DNA from: Terriglobia bacterium | GTDB taxonomy: Bacteria; Acidobacteriota; Terriglobia; Terriglobales; Acidobacteriaceae | Direction: 5' to 3' | Assembly (NCBI GenBank): GCA_020073665.1 | Contig: JAIQEU010000003.1 | Coordinates: 62,001 to 126,000, forward strand | Length of the DNA: 64,000 nt | Shown: positions 25,614-34,699 of the stretch, piece by piece | How the letters are laid out: each line of letters opens with the position of its first letter | How positions within the stretch are numbered: position 1 is the stretch's first letter | The notes under the pieces: model-generated | Told to the model about the DNA's origin: nothing | Database searches by the model: none | The model's input: only the letters and a program-made list of their open reading frames with translations | Translations under genes and position numbers: made by a program

Positions 25614-26805
25614 TCACCTACGCACTCTTCCCAGCCAGTTGCCCCACATCATTCCGACCCGTGCCGACAGAATGGTGGCGACCAGAGCAATCCCCAGACC
25701 GATCCAGAACTCTGCCCGCGTCTTCTCATACGCTGAGAATTCCCAGGCCAGATGATAGTCCGACGGACGCATGAAGTACCCGAAATAACCCATGCCAAAG
25801 ACCCAGGTTCGCGCTGCTGGCTTCATCAGGAAATTCGCCCATGGCCAGTTGAAGGCGATTCCCGCGGCGAAGAACCCTGTTCCCGCTGTTACCGCCTGCA
25901 CAAAGTTTCCCCGGTCAGCGAACCGCTTCCGCAAGTAATCCAACGCGAACGCCCCCGGTAGGAGCAGCACAGGAAAGCCGAGAGGGACCATGCGTGTGAC
26001 CTGTGTAAACACCGGCCCCAGCTTGGCTTCCGCGGGAAACAGAGGGAAAATCCAAAGCCCGGCAAGCCACATCCCCATGTAAATTGCGGCTACGATCGTT
26101 GCCGCCCACTTATGTCCCGAGGCTTGCGCCACGCCCATCAGCACCAGCGGCGCCACCATTCCCAGCACGCGGTAGAAAATCGCGCTATGCATGAGGGTCT
26201 GGTCGCCCAGGTACTCAAAGCCCAGCATCATGAGCAACGAAAGCAGCAACGAACCCACGTAGAGCAGAAGATGGTTCAGCCGCACTCGTGCCGCACCCTC
26301 GGAAAGATTCAGGCGTCCGGCGATCAGCACCAGCCCGCCAAAACCCATAAAGAAGATGCCAATGACCAGCACCACGTGCGGCGGGCTCAGGATCTTTACG
26401 TCCAGCCCGAACGAATCGTGCCACCAGTTGTCGAACGGCGCCGAGGTCAGCATGGCGAAGCCGCCCCAGGCGGAAATGAAGGCCCCCAGCGGCCCGCGGA
26501 ATCCCCAGATCTTCACCGACGCATCCTTGGCCAGCGCATCTCCCGCGAAGGTTGTGTGCAGGATCAGGTAGGCGCACGCGAGTCCGGTAAGCACGGCCCC
26601 GAACTGGATCGCCATATGGGCCGGAGTCCAGAAAGTGTCTCGGCCAATGCCGGTGTGCCAGGAAATGTCCCAGTACAGACCGAATGTTCGAGGTGACGGC
26701 AAGGACGGCGGACCAGACATACCACGGAACGGCGGTGACTCGGGCCGCCGACCATTCTCTAGCCGCGGCGGGCGCCGGCATAGGCAGACGAACACTACCA
26801 GCCAT
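25614..26805 (-). pseudogene. Polytopic membrane protein gene with an apparent frameshift near its 5' end
   Basis: About 395 codons if the frame is restored. The main frame (from about 26690 down to 25614) encodes roughly ten membrane helices beginning at GLYWDISWHTGIGRDTFWTPAH. In the main frame the residues before it (RRPPRLENGRR...) are charged and unnatural, while the other frame from ATG 26805, with a GGGGTG site upstream, reads a good N-terminus ending WYVWSAVLAVTSNI. Removing one T at about 26681-26690 joins them as ...AVTSNIGLYWDISW. Either a sequencing error or a real inactivating shift. The function is unknown; it is paired with the His/Met-rich gene. Confidence 0.6.
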
Positions 26806-26939
26806 ACGAACACCCCACGGCGTGCAAGTCTAACAAATGGTCGGGACTGGCTCAATTCCTGCAACCGGACTCAACCGTCCAGGCGCGCGCCACCAGAATG
26901 TTAACCGCCCTTCCCGCACCTCCCTCCCGCGGTCTGATT

Positions 26940-26945
26940 TATAGT
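26940..26945 (+). promoter_or_regulatory. -10 element of murG
   Basis: TATAGT ends 6 nt before the murG ATG, with no Shine-Dalgarno between, fitting leaderless transcription. murG needs its own promoter here because two reverse-strand genes separate it from ftsW. Confidence 0.5.
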
Positions 26946-26951
26946 CACTGC

Positions 26952-28040
26952 ATGCGTGCCATTCTGGCGGGAGGCGGGACCGGCGGACACGTGATCCCGG
27001 CGCTCGCCATCGCCCAGGAACTGCAAAAGCAGTACGGTGCCGAAGTGATGTTCATCGGCACGGCCCGCGGTATCGAGAACCGGCTGGTGCCGGCCGCCGG
27101 CTTCGCACTGCGATTGGTAGAGGTGGGCGCGCTGAAAAACGTAAGTCTGGCGACGCGCCTCCAGACCATGTTCGATTTGCCGCGCGCGGTGTGGGAGGCT
27201 CGGCGCGTTCTTGCCCAATTCAAACCTGGCGTAGTGATCGGTGTAGGCGGCTACGCCTCCGGGCCAGCGATGATGGCGGCTATGCTGTGCCGAATTCCAA
27301 CCGTTGCCTTCGAGCCGAATGTCGTTCCGGGATTCGCCAATCGTGTGGTCGCGCGCTTTGTGTCGGCGGCGGCAGTCCACTTTTCTGAAACTGCGCGATA
27401 CTTCCGTCGCGCCGAAGTCACCGGGGTGCCGGTGCGGCAGGCATTCTTCGAAATTGCGCGCCGCAGTCCCAGCAAAGAAAATCCTACCGTGCTGGTGTTT
27501 GGTGGAAGCCAGGGCGCCCATGCCATCAATCAGGCGGTGATGGAATCGGCTGCGGCATTGCAGGCGCGGGTGCCAGGGATTCGCATCGTCCATCAAACCG
27601 GCGAACGTGACTATAATGACGCACAAGCGGCGTACGCGCCCATGGGTGGCTCGGTCCAGGTTTTTCGTTTCATCGACGACATGCCAGGCTATTTCGGGCA
27701 GGCTGACCTGCTGGTGTGCCGTTCCGGGGCCAGCACCGTGGCCGAAGTGGCAGCAGCAGGGAAGCCGGCAATCTTTGTTCCCTTTCCACATGCCGCCGAC
27801 GATCACCAAAAACGCAATGCAGAAGCCTTGCAGCGGGCCGGGGCTGCTGTCTTGCTTGAGGAATCGAACCTAAGCCGCGACACTCTGGTGGAGGCGATCA
27901 GTTCGCTGTTAAGCAACCCGGCGCGTCTCGAACAAATGGGCGAAGCCGCGCGCAGGCTGTCGCATCCCGACGCGGCCCGAGACATCGCGAAAATGGCCGC
28001 GCGGCTGGCGGGAGAAAAAGCTAGCCACGGATTTGACTGA
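26952..28040 (+). CDS. murG: UDP-GlcNAc:lipid I GlcNAc-transferase
   Basis: 362 aa GT28 glycosyltransferase. [19 protein letters not shown] is the N-terminal Gly-rich loop; [79 protein letters not shown] are the family blocks that bind UDP-GlcNAc and lipid I. It makes lipid II on the inner leaflet. ATG 26952 starts directly before the family N-terminus; upstream codons are not conserved-looking. The last residues SHGFD and the stop are encoded by an arm of a junction inverted repeat (element C). Confidence 0.95.
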   Translation: MRAILAGGGTGGHVIPALAIAQELQKQYGAEVMFIGTARGIENRLVPAAGFALRLVEVGALKNVSLATRLQTMFDLPRAVWEARRVLAQFKPGVVIGVGGYASGPAMMAAMLCRIPTVAFEPNVVPGFANRVVARFVSAAAVHFSETARYFRRAEVTGVPVRQAFFEIARRSPSKENPTVLVFGGSQGAHAINQAVMESAAALQARVPGIRIVHQTGERDYNDAQAAYAPMGGSVQVFRFIDDMPGYFGQADLLVCRSGASTVAEVAAAGKPAIFVPFPHAADDHQKRNAEALQRAGAAVLLEESNLSRDTLVEAISSLLSNPARLEQMGEAARRLSHPDAARDIAKMAARLAGEKASHGFD

Positions 28041-28099
28041 TCTTCACGGATTTTTCTATTTCTTTGTTTTATCCGTGAGAATCCGCGCAAATCCGTGGC
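28024..28099. repeat. Imperfect inverted repeat at the murG-murC junction (element C)
   Basis: Left arm 28024-28051 (GCCACGGATTTG... ACGGAT) and right arm 28071-28099 pair with one indel and a few mismatches around an AT-rich 19-nt loop. The units are ATCCGTG/CACGGAT direct sub-repeats. The left arm contains the murG stop codon (28038-28040), so the element has grown into coding sequence or captured it. Confidence 0.8.
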
Positions 28100-28116
28100 A
28101 AAGAAGTTGACCTTAA

Positions 28117-29544
28117 ATGTTCGCTCGAATACAACGCATTCATTTCGTCGGCGTCGGTGGCATCGGCATGAGCGGGATTGCCGAAGTCCTGCTTAACCTT
28201 GGCTACAAGGTTTCCGGCTCCGATCTGAAGGCCTCGGCGATCACCCACCGGCTCGCCAGCCTGGGCGCCATCCTCTTTGAAGGGCATCGCGCGGAAAACG
28301 TTGCTGGCGCCGAGGTCGTCGTGGCCAGTTCCGCCATCGCTGCCGACAACCCCGAACTGACGCAAGCCCATGCGCTTCATGTCCCGGTCATTCAGCGCGC
28401 CGAAATGCTGGCCGAACTGATGCGCCTGAAATACGGCATCGCCATCGCGGGCATGCACGGCAAGACCACGACCACTTCCATGGTTGCCGCGGTGCTGGCC
28501 GCCGGAGAACTCGATCCCACAGTCGTGGTCGGCGGACGCGTCGATGCCATGGGCTCGAACGCGCGCCTGGGCAAGTCGCAGTACCTGGTCGCCGAAGCCG
28601 ATGAGAGCGACCGCTCGTTTCTCAAGCTCTCGCCCATCCTCGCCGTCATCACCAACATCGACCGCGAGCACATGGACTGCTACCGCAACATGCGCGACGT
28701 GAAGCGTGCATTCCTCGACTTCATGGATCGCGTGCCGTTCTATGGCGTGGTGGTCGTCTGCAACGATGATCCTCTGCTGCGCCGGCTGTTTCCGCAGATG
28801 CGTCGCCGGGCGGTGACCTATGGCACCCGTAAGGGTTCCGATTTTCACATCAAAGTCGGCAAGCCTGAACTCCAGCCCGGCGCGAACCTCTCGCTCAGCC
28901 GCTTTCATGTCACCTATCAGGGACAGAATCTCGGCGAGTTTCGCCTGCATGTACCGGGCGTGCACAACATCCTGAACGCCACTGCAGCTATAGCGGTAGG
29001 AATTGGGTTGGACATCAAGGTCGAGCAGATTCGCACGGCCCTGGAGAATTTCCGTGGCGTGGACCGCCGCTTCCAACTACGCGGCAAGGCCGCGGGGGTC
29101 AGCGTGATTGATGACTACGGACATCACCCCACCGAGATTTGTGCCACCCTGTCCGCCGCCCGGCAATGCGGCTACCGCAAAATCCACGTGGTTTTCCAGC
29201 CGCACCGCTACACCCGCACCCAGTCGTTGATGGATGAATTCGCCAACGCGTTCCACGATGCGGACACCCTGCTGGTACTGGACATCTACGCCGCCAGCGA
29301 GGCACCGATCGAGGGCATCACTGCCCAGGCCTTGGCCGAACGCATTCAAGACGTCGGCGAGCAGGACGCCCGCTACGTCGCGTCGTTTGCGGACGCGGCA
29401 AATGCCGTTGCCGCCGCTGCCGCCGAGGGAGACATGATCCTGACCCTGGGCGCCGGCAGCGTTTCGCAGTTGGGGCCGATGATTCTGGAGAAGTTGGAGG
29501 CAAAGGCTGGCGCGATTGCTTCTGCCGCAGGACCTCATCACTGA
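28117..29544 (+). CDS. murC: UDP-MurNAc:L-alanine ligase
   Basis: 475 aa. IHFVGVGGIGMSGIAEVLLNLGYKVSGSDLK is the N-terminal UDP-binding fold; GMHGKTTTTSMVA the P-loop; EADESDRSFL and ITNIDREHMDCY central blocks; YGHHPTEI and FQPHRYTRT the C-domain. It adds L-Ala to UDP-MurNAc, the first step of stem-peptide assembly. No murB or ddl follows, unlike in many dcw clusters. Confidence 0.95.
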   Translation: MFARIQRIHFVGVGGIGMSGIAEVLLNLGYKVSGSDLKASAITHRLASLGAILFEGHRAENVAGAEVVVASSAIAADNPELTQAHALHVPVIQRAEMLAELMRLKYGIAIAGMHGKTTTTSMVAAVLAAGELDPTVVVGGRVDAMGSNARLGKSQYLVAEADESDRSFLKLSPILAVITNIDREHMDCYRNMRDVKRAFLDFMDRVPFYGVVVVCNDDPLLRRLFPQMRRRAVTYGTRKGSDFHIKVGKPELQPGANLSLSRFHVTYQGQNLGEFRLHVPGVHNILNATAAIAVGIGLDIKVEQIRTALENFRGVDRRFQLRGKAAGVSVIDDYGHHPTEICATLSAARQCGYRKIHVVFQPHRYTRTQSLMDEFANAFHDADTLLVLDIYAASEAPIEGITAQALAERIQDVGEQDARYVASFADAANAVAAAAAEGDMILTLGAGSVSQLGPMILEKLEAKAGAIASAAGPHH

Positions 29545-29674
29545 TAGCGGGGCTGCCCTATTTTTCCCGGAACTCCGCCCCTCCCCTCCCCGTACATAAC
29601 AAACAGCGACACCTCGATAACGATTTTCCGGGTCCCCCGTCTAATTTGGCGTAAAGCGCGGTAAGGAGTGGCAA

Positions 29675-30103
29675 ATGGCTTCTGATAAAGCACTCTACTG
29701 GATGGCGGTAATCGTTCTGACCATGGGCATGTGCAATTCCTTCGTAAACGCCCATCCAGACTGGGCCCAAGCCGTGGCCGAGCGGCCCCTTATGCTGGCC
29801 GACGCGGCCTGCAGCCGACTCACGAACCTGGCCACCGTTGCCGACCTGATGTTTGGACGCAGCCAGACCGGCATCGCCCGCAGCCAAGTGGCTATGGCCC
29901 GGGTTCAGGGCCGTCTGGCGTCGGTGCAGGCGCGCATTGCGTCCCGCCAAGCCCAAATGGCCCGCGTGGAAGCGCAACAAGTCCGCACGTTTACGATGGA
30001 ACGAATGAACCGGACGGTCGTCATCTGCCCCCAGCAGAACAAGGAGACAGTCGCCCCCGACGCGCCGGTAATCCAGGTTGACGATTCGGACGACACGAAT
30101 TAG
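29675..30103 (+). CDS. 142-aa membrane-anchored heptad-repeat protein in the dcw cluster
   Basis: An N-terminal signal or anchor (about 7-26) is followed by a helix whose residues about 68-106 fall into perfect heptads (ARSQVAM, ARVQGRL, ASVQARI, ASRQAQM, ARVEAQQ), then a short acidic C-tail (DDSDDTN). GGAG lies 9 nt upstream of the ATG. I do not recognise a named family. A periplasmic or cytoplasmic coiled coil between murC and ftsQ suggests a divisome accessory, by position only. It occupies the place held by murB or ddl in other clusters. Confidence 0.75.
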   Translation: MASDKALYWMAVIVLTMGMCNSFVNAHPDWAQAVAERPLMLADAACSRLTNLATVADLMFGRSQTGIARSQVAMARVQGRLASVQARIASRQAQMARVEAQQVRTFTMERMNRTVVICPQQNKETVAPDAPVIQVDDSDDTN

Positions 30104-30291
30104 GCGAATCCAGTTCAGCAAATTGCGTCCCATCACCAGCCCCCAGCTACCCGCCACCTGCGACCTGACGTCTGACGTCAGCCTTTCCTGCCCCTCTGTG
30201 CAAGACGAATCAACATTTCCTCTATCTCAATTTGAAAAAAGCAGTTATAGTGTTTCCGCTCAAGCGATTCGCTGTCGACAACTGACCTGAT

Positions 30292-31599
30292 TTGGTGGCA
30301 AGGAAAAACAGCCCTACCATCTCGCAGGCGGAGTTGTACCCACCGCCGGACGAACCAACGCGTGACGAGCTAGACGACGCGCGGGTGCTCGATTTGGATG
30401 TGGAACAGGAATCGCCATTCCTGCGCGGACAAAAGCGTGTCTCCGTTCGCCGGGGTTCACTACCGAAAAAAACCGCCACTCGCCTGACCTGGGCCGCGGT
30501 TGCCCTGGTTGTGGTTGTGCTGTCCGGCATCGCGGTGGGCGCGCTTTACCACTACGGCGAACGCTCCTGGCGTTTCCGCGTGGAATCGAGCGATGACATC
30601 GAGACCGCCGGCCTGGAGAACGTTTCCCGTGCGCAAGTGATGGAAGTGATGGGCGGCGACATCGGTCGCAACATCTTCTTTGTGCCGCTGGCCCAGCGTA
30701 AGACCCAGCTCGAGCAAATTCCCTGGGTTGAGTCGGCCAGCGTAATGCGCTTTGTCCCCAATCGCCTCAAGGTTGAAATCCACGAGCGCACGCCGGTAGC
30801 GTTCGCGCGCGTGGGTTCCCGGATTCTCCTGATCGATTCCGGCGGAACGCTGATGGAGTTGCCCGGCGCGGGTAAGAAGAAATATTCATTCCCGGTAATT
30901 CTGGGGATGAATCCCGGCGAGCCGCTCTCCACCCGTGCGCCGCGCATGAAGATCTACAACGACCTGGTCAGCCAGCTCGATTCCAGCGGCGCCCATTACT
31001 CGCAGGACTTGAGCGAAGTGGACCTGTCCGATCTGGATGACGTGAAAGTGACGGCGAACAATCCCCAGGGCGAAGTGCTGGTCCACTTGGGGTCCTCGAA
31101 TTATCTGGAGCGCTACAAAATCTACGTGGCCCACGTGCAGGAATGGCGCCAGCAATTCGACAAGCTGGAGTCGGTGGACCTCCGCTACGACCGCCAGATC
31201 ATCGTGAACCCGGACCTTCACGGCGCGGTGAAACCTGCGCCGCTCTCGGTGTCGGCTGCCAAAGCCGCCATGGCAGCGGGGGTGAAGCCAGCGGCACTCA
31301 TCACCCATGCAGTGGTGGGGCCCAAGCCGCTTCCACCGCCGGTGGTTGTTCCGGGCAAAGTCGCGGTGAAACCCGCCGCCAGCAAGAAAGTTGTGAAGTC
31401 CTCGCATCACAAGGCCGCGGTAAAAAAAGCCAAAGGCAAGAACTCAGCGCCACCCAAGACAGTGGTCCAGGCGAAGGCCACGCCGCCGCCAAGTCCGGCG
31501 GTGAAATCCAGCGTTGCGCTGGCCACAAAGCCCGCGGCTGATGCAGGCAAAACCAAGAAACCGAGTCCGGCAATTACCAAGGGGCAGGATCATCCATAG
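30292..31599 (+). CDS. ftsQ: Division protein FtsQ (DivIB) with long basic tail
   Basis: 435 aa (TTG 30292; GTG 30295 equally possible). A cytoplasmic region of about 64 residues, one transmembrane helix (about 65-86), a POTRA domain (about 94-165: WRFRVESSDDIETAGLENVSRAQVMEVMG ... VEIHERTPVAFARV) and a beta domain up to about 305. Residues beyond about 310 form a Lys/Ala/Pro-rich tail (KKVVKSSHHK, KKAKGK, TPPPSPAVK) not found in typical FtsQ, ending one nucleotide before ftsA. It scaffolds FtsL/DivIC and the FtsWI complex. Confidence 0.88.
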   Translation: MVARKNSPTISQAELYPPPDEPTRDELDDARVLDLDVEQESPFLRGQKRVSVRRGSLPKKTATRLTWAAVALVVVVLSGIAVGALYHYGERSWRFRVESSDDIETAGLENVSRAQVMEVMGGDIGRNIFFVPLAQRKTQLEQIPWVESASVMRFVPNRLKVEIHERTPVAFARVGSRILLIDSGGTLMELPGAGKKKYSFPVILGMNPGEPLSTRAPRMKIYNDLVSQLDSSGAHYSQDLSEVDLSDLDDVKVTANNPQGEVLVHLGSSNYLERYKIYVAHVQEWRQQFDKLESVDLRYDRQIIVNPDLHGAVKPAPLSVSAAKAAMAAGVKPAALITHAVVGPKPLPPPVVVPGKVAVKPAASKKVVKSSHHKAAVKKAKGKNSAPPKTVVQAKATPPPSPAVKSSVALATKPAADAGKTKKPSPAITKGQDHP

Positions 31600-31600
31600 C

Positions 31601-32821
31601 ATGGCGAACCAGTACGAACACCTGATTACCGCGATTGATGTAGGCAGCGCCAAGACCTGTGCGCTGGTGGCGGAGATTACCGACGCCGGCCTGCGCTACC
31701 GCGGCCATGGCATCGCCGAGTCGCGCGGTTCGCGCAAGGGCGTGATCGTGGACCTGGACAAAGCCGTCGGGTCCATCCAGAAAGCGGTGGAGCAGGCGGA
31801 AGACGCCGCCGGTGTCCCCATCGAGCGTGCCCTGCTGGGCGTGGCGGGCGCGCACGTGCGTGGCGTGAACAGCCACGGCGGACTCAGTTTCGGTACACGC
31901 TCGCGCGAAATTACCCGTGAAGAAATCCGTCTCGCGGTGGAGAAAGCCCGCGCCATTCCGCTTCCCGCCGACCGCGAGATTCTTCACCTGCTGCCACAGG
32001 AGTTCATTCTCGACGACCAAGCGGGAGTGCACGATCCCCTGGGCATGATGGCCACGCGCCTGGAAGTGCGAGTTCACATGGTGACCGCCGCGTCGAGCGC
32101 GGTGCAGAACGTGGTCACTGCGGTGAACCGCGCCGGCGTGCATGTGGACGACACCGTGTTTGAGCCGCTGGCGGGCGCGGATGCTGTGCTGCGCGCCGAC
32201 GAGCGCGAACTCGGCGTGTGCCTGGTTGATCTGGGTGCGGGCGCCGCCAACCTGATTGTGTTCCAGGAAGGCGCAGTCATTCACACCGCGGTGATTCCAA
32301 TCGGCGGCGACCACTTCACCAGCGATCTCTCCGTGGGACTTTGCACGCCCGTAGCCGAAGCCGAGAAAATCAAGAAGCTTTACGGCAACGCCATCGTGAC
32401 GCTGATTCCCGAGGGCAACGAGGTGGAAGTCCCATCGGTTGGCGACCGGCCCTCGCGTCTGATTTCGCAACGCATGATCGGGGAGATCCTGGAGCCGCGG
32501 GCCCGCGAGTTGTTTGAAATGCTGCGCGACAACCTGCGTCACGCCGGCATGCTGGAAGTTTGTGTGGGAGGAATCGTGTTGAGCGGTGGGGCTTCGCGCC
32601 TGCCCGGAATTCTCGACATTGCGGACTCGGTGCTGCGGCGGCCGCTGCGGCTCTCGTGGCCTACGCCGCTGGCGAAAATGCCGGCGACCCTGGCGGAGCC
32701 CGAGTACGCCACAGTTCTGGGCCTGGTGTTCTACGGACATCGTGCCCGGCTCGCCCGCGGCATTCAGGACGAGCGCTGGAGTTCACGCTTGACCGCGCTA
32801 TTCGCGAAGAAGGGCGCGTAA
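31601..32821 (+). CDS. ftsA: Cell-division protein FtsA
   Basis: 406 aa actin-like ATPase. TAIDVGSAKTCALVAEI is the phosphate-1 motif; the 1C subdomain follows; LVDLGAGAANLIVFQEG is phosphate-2; VLSGGASRLPGILDIAD the adenosine motif. FtsA tethers FtsZ to the membrane and recruits the divisome. The terminal residues (SSRLTALFAKKGA) fit the amphipathic membrane-targeting helix. ATG 31601 overlaps no family residues upstream; the longer frame inside ftsQ is spurious. Confidence 0.94.
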   Translation: MANQYEHLITAIDVGSAKTCALVAEITDAGLRYRGHGIAESRGSRKGVIVDLDKAVGSIQKAVEQAEDAAGVPIERALLGVAGAHVRGVNSHGGLSFGTRSREITREEIRLAVEKARAIPLPADREILHLLPQEFILDDQAGVHDPLGMMATRLEVRVHMVTAASSAVQNVVTAVNRAGVHVDDTVFEPLAGADAVLRADERELGVCLVDLGAGAANLIVFQEGAVIHTAVIPIGGDHFTSDLSVGLCTPVAEAEKIKKLYGNAIVTLIPEGNEVEVPSVGDRPSRLISQRMIGEILEPRARELFEMLRDNLRHAGMLEVCVGGIVLSGGASRLPGILDIADSVLRRPLRLSWPTPLAKMPATLAEPEYATVLGLVFYGHRARLARGIQDERWSSRLTALFAKKGA

Positions 32822-32921
32822 AGAAAGTGGTCAGTTGCCAGTAGTCGGGAGTCCGGGAACCGCACGGCTTCAGGCGGTATCCCCAACGGCAAGAGCACGG
32901 AAATTCATTGAGGTGAAGTAG

Positions 32922-34154
32922 ATGAAAAAAGAGAATGACATTCGCATCAGCTTCAACGAAGAGGCCCGCAACGACGCCAGGATCAAGGTCATCGGGGTGG
33001 GTGGAGGCGGCAACAACGCGGTGAACCGCATGATCGATGCCGGCATGGAAGGCATCGAATTCGTGGTTGCCAACACCGACCTGCAGGCGTTGCGGATGTC
33101 GCGGGCGCCCATGAAAATCCAGCTCGGCGTCAAACTCACCAACGGCCTGGGCGCCGGCGCCAATCCCGACGTCGGCCGCAAGGCCGCGCTCGAAGATTCC
33201 GACAAGATTATCGAAGCCCTGGAAGGCGCCGACATGGTCTTTGTCACCACCGGCCTGGGCGGCGGCACCGGCACCGGCGCTGCCCCCATCATTGCGTCCC
33301 TGGCCAGCGAGATGGGCGCGCTTACCGTCGCGGTGGTAACCAAGCCATTTGCGTTCGAAGGCAAGCGCCGCATGCAGCAGGCGGAGCGCGGCATCGCCGA
33401 GTTGATGGAGTCGGTGGACACCACCATCGTCATCCCCAACGAGAAGCTGCTGGCCGTCGCGCAGGACGCCGGCTTCTTCGAGTCCTTCCGGGTGGCCGAC
33501 GACATCCTCCGCCAAGGCGTGCAGGGCATCTCTGACATCATCACCATTCCCGGGATCATCAACCGCGACTTCGCCGACGTGAAGGCGATCATGCAGGGAA
33601 TGGGCTATGCCGTCATGGGCACCTCGACCGCCAGCGGTGCGCGTCGCGCCACTGAAGCAGCGCAAAAAGCGATTGCCTCGCCGCTGCTCGAAGCCGGGGC
33701 CATCGACGGAGCTCGCGGCATTCTGATCAACATCACCGGTTCCACTTCGCTCAAACTGGCCGAGGTGCAGGAAGCCTGCACCATCATTCAAAACGCCGCG
33801 CATGAAGACGCCAACATCATCTTCGGCGCGGTGCTGGATGAGAAGATGAAAGACTCGGTGAAGATCACGGTTATTGCCACCGGGTTCAAGCAATGGGATA
33901 GCCGCCGCCGACATCAGGAAACGCACACCAGCTTCACGGTGTCGCGCGAAACGGATGATTTTCCCGAGATGGATTCGGATGTGGAGCCACCTCCGCCACC
34001 CATGGTGATGGAAGCAGCGCCGGCGCCCCCACCGGCCCTGGCGCCCAGCGAGGTGATTTCGCTCGACAGCATGCGCAACGCCATGATCGCGAACTTCGAG
34101 CAGGAGGACCTTGACGTCCCCGCCTTCCTGCGCAAGCGCAGCGAGGCGATATAG
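32922..34154 (+). CDS. ftsZ: Cell-division protein FtsZ
   Basis: 410 aa tubulin-like GTPase. [24 protein letters not shown] and the GTP-binding GGGTGTG at 113-119, then the T7-loop region [18 protein letters not shown] flexible linker rich in Pro and acidic residues (about 335-390) ends in the conserved C-terminal peptide [13 protein letters not shown], which binds FtsA. GAGGTG precedes the ATG by 6 nt. The 100-nt spacer after ftsA contains part of a GGTCAGTTGCCAGTAGTC low-complexity tract. Confidence 0.97.
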   Translation: MKKENDIRISFNEEARNDARIKVIGVGGGGNNAVNRMIDAGMEGIEFVVANTDLQALRMSRAPMKIQLGVKLTNGLGAGANPDVGRKAALEDSDKIIEALEGADMVFVTTGLGGGTGTGAAPIIASLASEMGALTVAVVTKPFAFEGKRRMQQAERGIAELMESVDTTIVIPNEKLLAVAQDAGFFESFRVADDILRQGVQGISDIITIPGIINRDFADVKAIMQGMGYAVMGTSTASGARRATEAAQKAIASPLLEAGAIDGARGILINITGSTSLKLAEVQEACTIIQNAAHEDANIIFGAVLDEKMKDSVKITVIATGFKQWDSRRRHQETHTSFTVSRETDDFPEMDSDVEPPPPPMVMEAAPAPPPALAPSEVISLDSMRNAMIANFEQEDLDVPAFLRKRSEAI

Positions 34155-34164
34155 GAGAGAAAAC

Positions 34165-34232
34165 TTGAACTGCCGAGATCGCCGAGAAAAAACCTGAGTT
34201 TCTCCGCGATCTCGGCGTGCTCAGCGGTTCAA
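34165..34232. repeat. Imperfect inverted repeat after ftsZ (element D)
   Basis: Left arm 34165-34188 and right arm 34200-34232 are complementary, except that the right arm contains one extra 9-nt unit (CACGCCGAG in reverse-complement sense). Units are GCCGAG/CTCGGC. It may act as a bidirectional terminator for the convergent ftsZ and 34229-34576 genes; the stop codon of the latter falls inside the right arm. Confidence 0.8.
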
Positions 34233-34576
34233 TGCTTTTCTGTAGCTTGTCTGCCGACGGCGTCAATCCGCCGTTCCATCTGGTCCAGCAGCATCTGCCA
34301 CATTTCAATATCCAGCTCGAACTGATGGTTTAAGGGTGTCGTCGAGCTTCCCACGAAGGCCAGGTTGGTCCTCATCTGGTTCAGGACTACGCGCATCTTC
34401 TGCACGTCTTGCTTCATGGCTTGCTGATCTGCGTCAACGGTCGGGCCTGCCTGTGCCGCTGGCGCCGCGGAAGGTGCTTTTGATGGCGAAACCGGCTTGG
34501 TGTTCTGCCCAACCGCCGTCGAAGCGAGTATCGCTAGGAACAGGATCGCCAGGGTCATGCGCATGTTGTGTGTCAT
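34229..34576 (-). CDS. Small exported protein of unknown function
   Basis: 115 aa from ATG 34576, supported by GGGAGG 5 nt upstream. Signal peptide (MTHNMRMTLAILFLAILASTAVGQ), a Pro/Ala/Ser linker, then an amphipathic helical region rich in Met, Gln and Asp (QQAMKQDVQKMRVVLNQMRTN ... MWQMLLDQMERR). I do not recognise a family. The last codons and stop lie in a junction repeat (element D). It converges on ftsZ. Confidence 0.7.
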   Translation of the reverse strand: MTHNMRMTLAILFLAILASTAVGQNTKPVSPSKAPSAAPAAQAGPTVDADQQAMKQDVQKMRVVLNQMRTNLAFVGSSTTPLNHQFELDIEMWQMLLDQMERRIDAVGRQATEKH

Positions 34577-34644
34577 ACCGCCTCCCACCATGTCCCCATT
34601 CTAGCTCGCACTTTTCCGGACAAGTTGCGTCCCAAAATCACCTC

Positions 34645-34674
34645 TTGTATAGACGTTCGATATGAGTGTATATT
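34645..34674 (+). promoter_or_regulatory. Promoter of the cytochrome P460 gene
   Basis: TTGTAT (34645-34650) and TATATT (34669-34674) with 18-nt spacing, 25 nt upstream of the ATG; the -10 matches the consensus at five of six positions. Confidence 0.5.
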
Positions 34675-34699
34675 GCCCCTCAACGAAGGAGCGACATAC

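Noticed and set aside
30232-30251. TTGAAA and TATAGT before ftsQ as a promoter
   Set aside because: Spacing is 8 nt, far from the 16-18 nt required.
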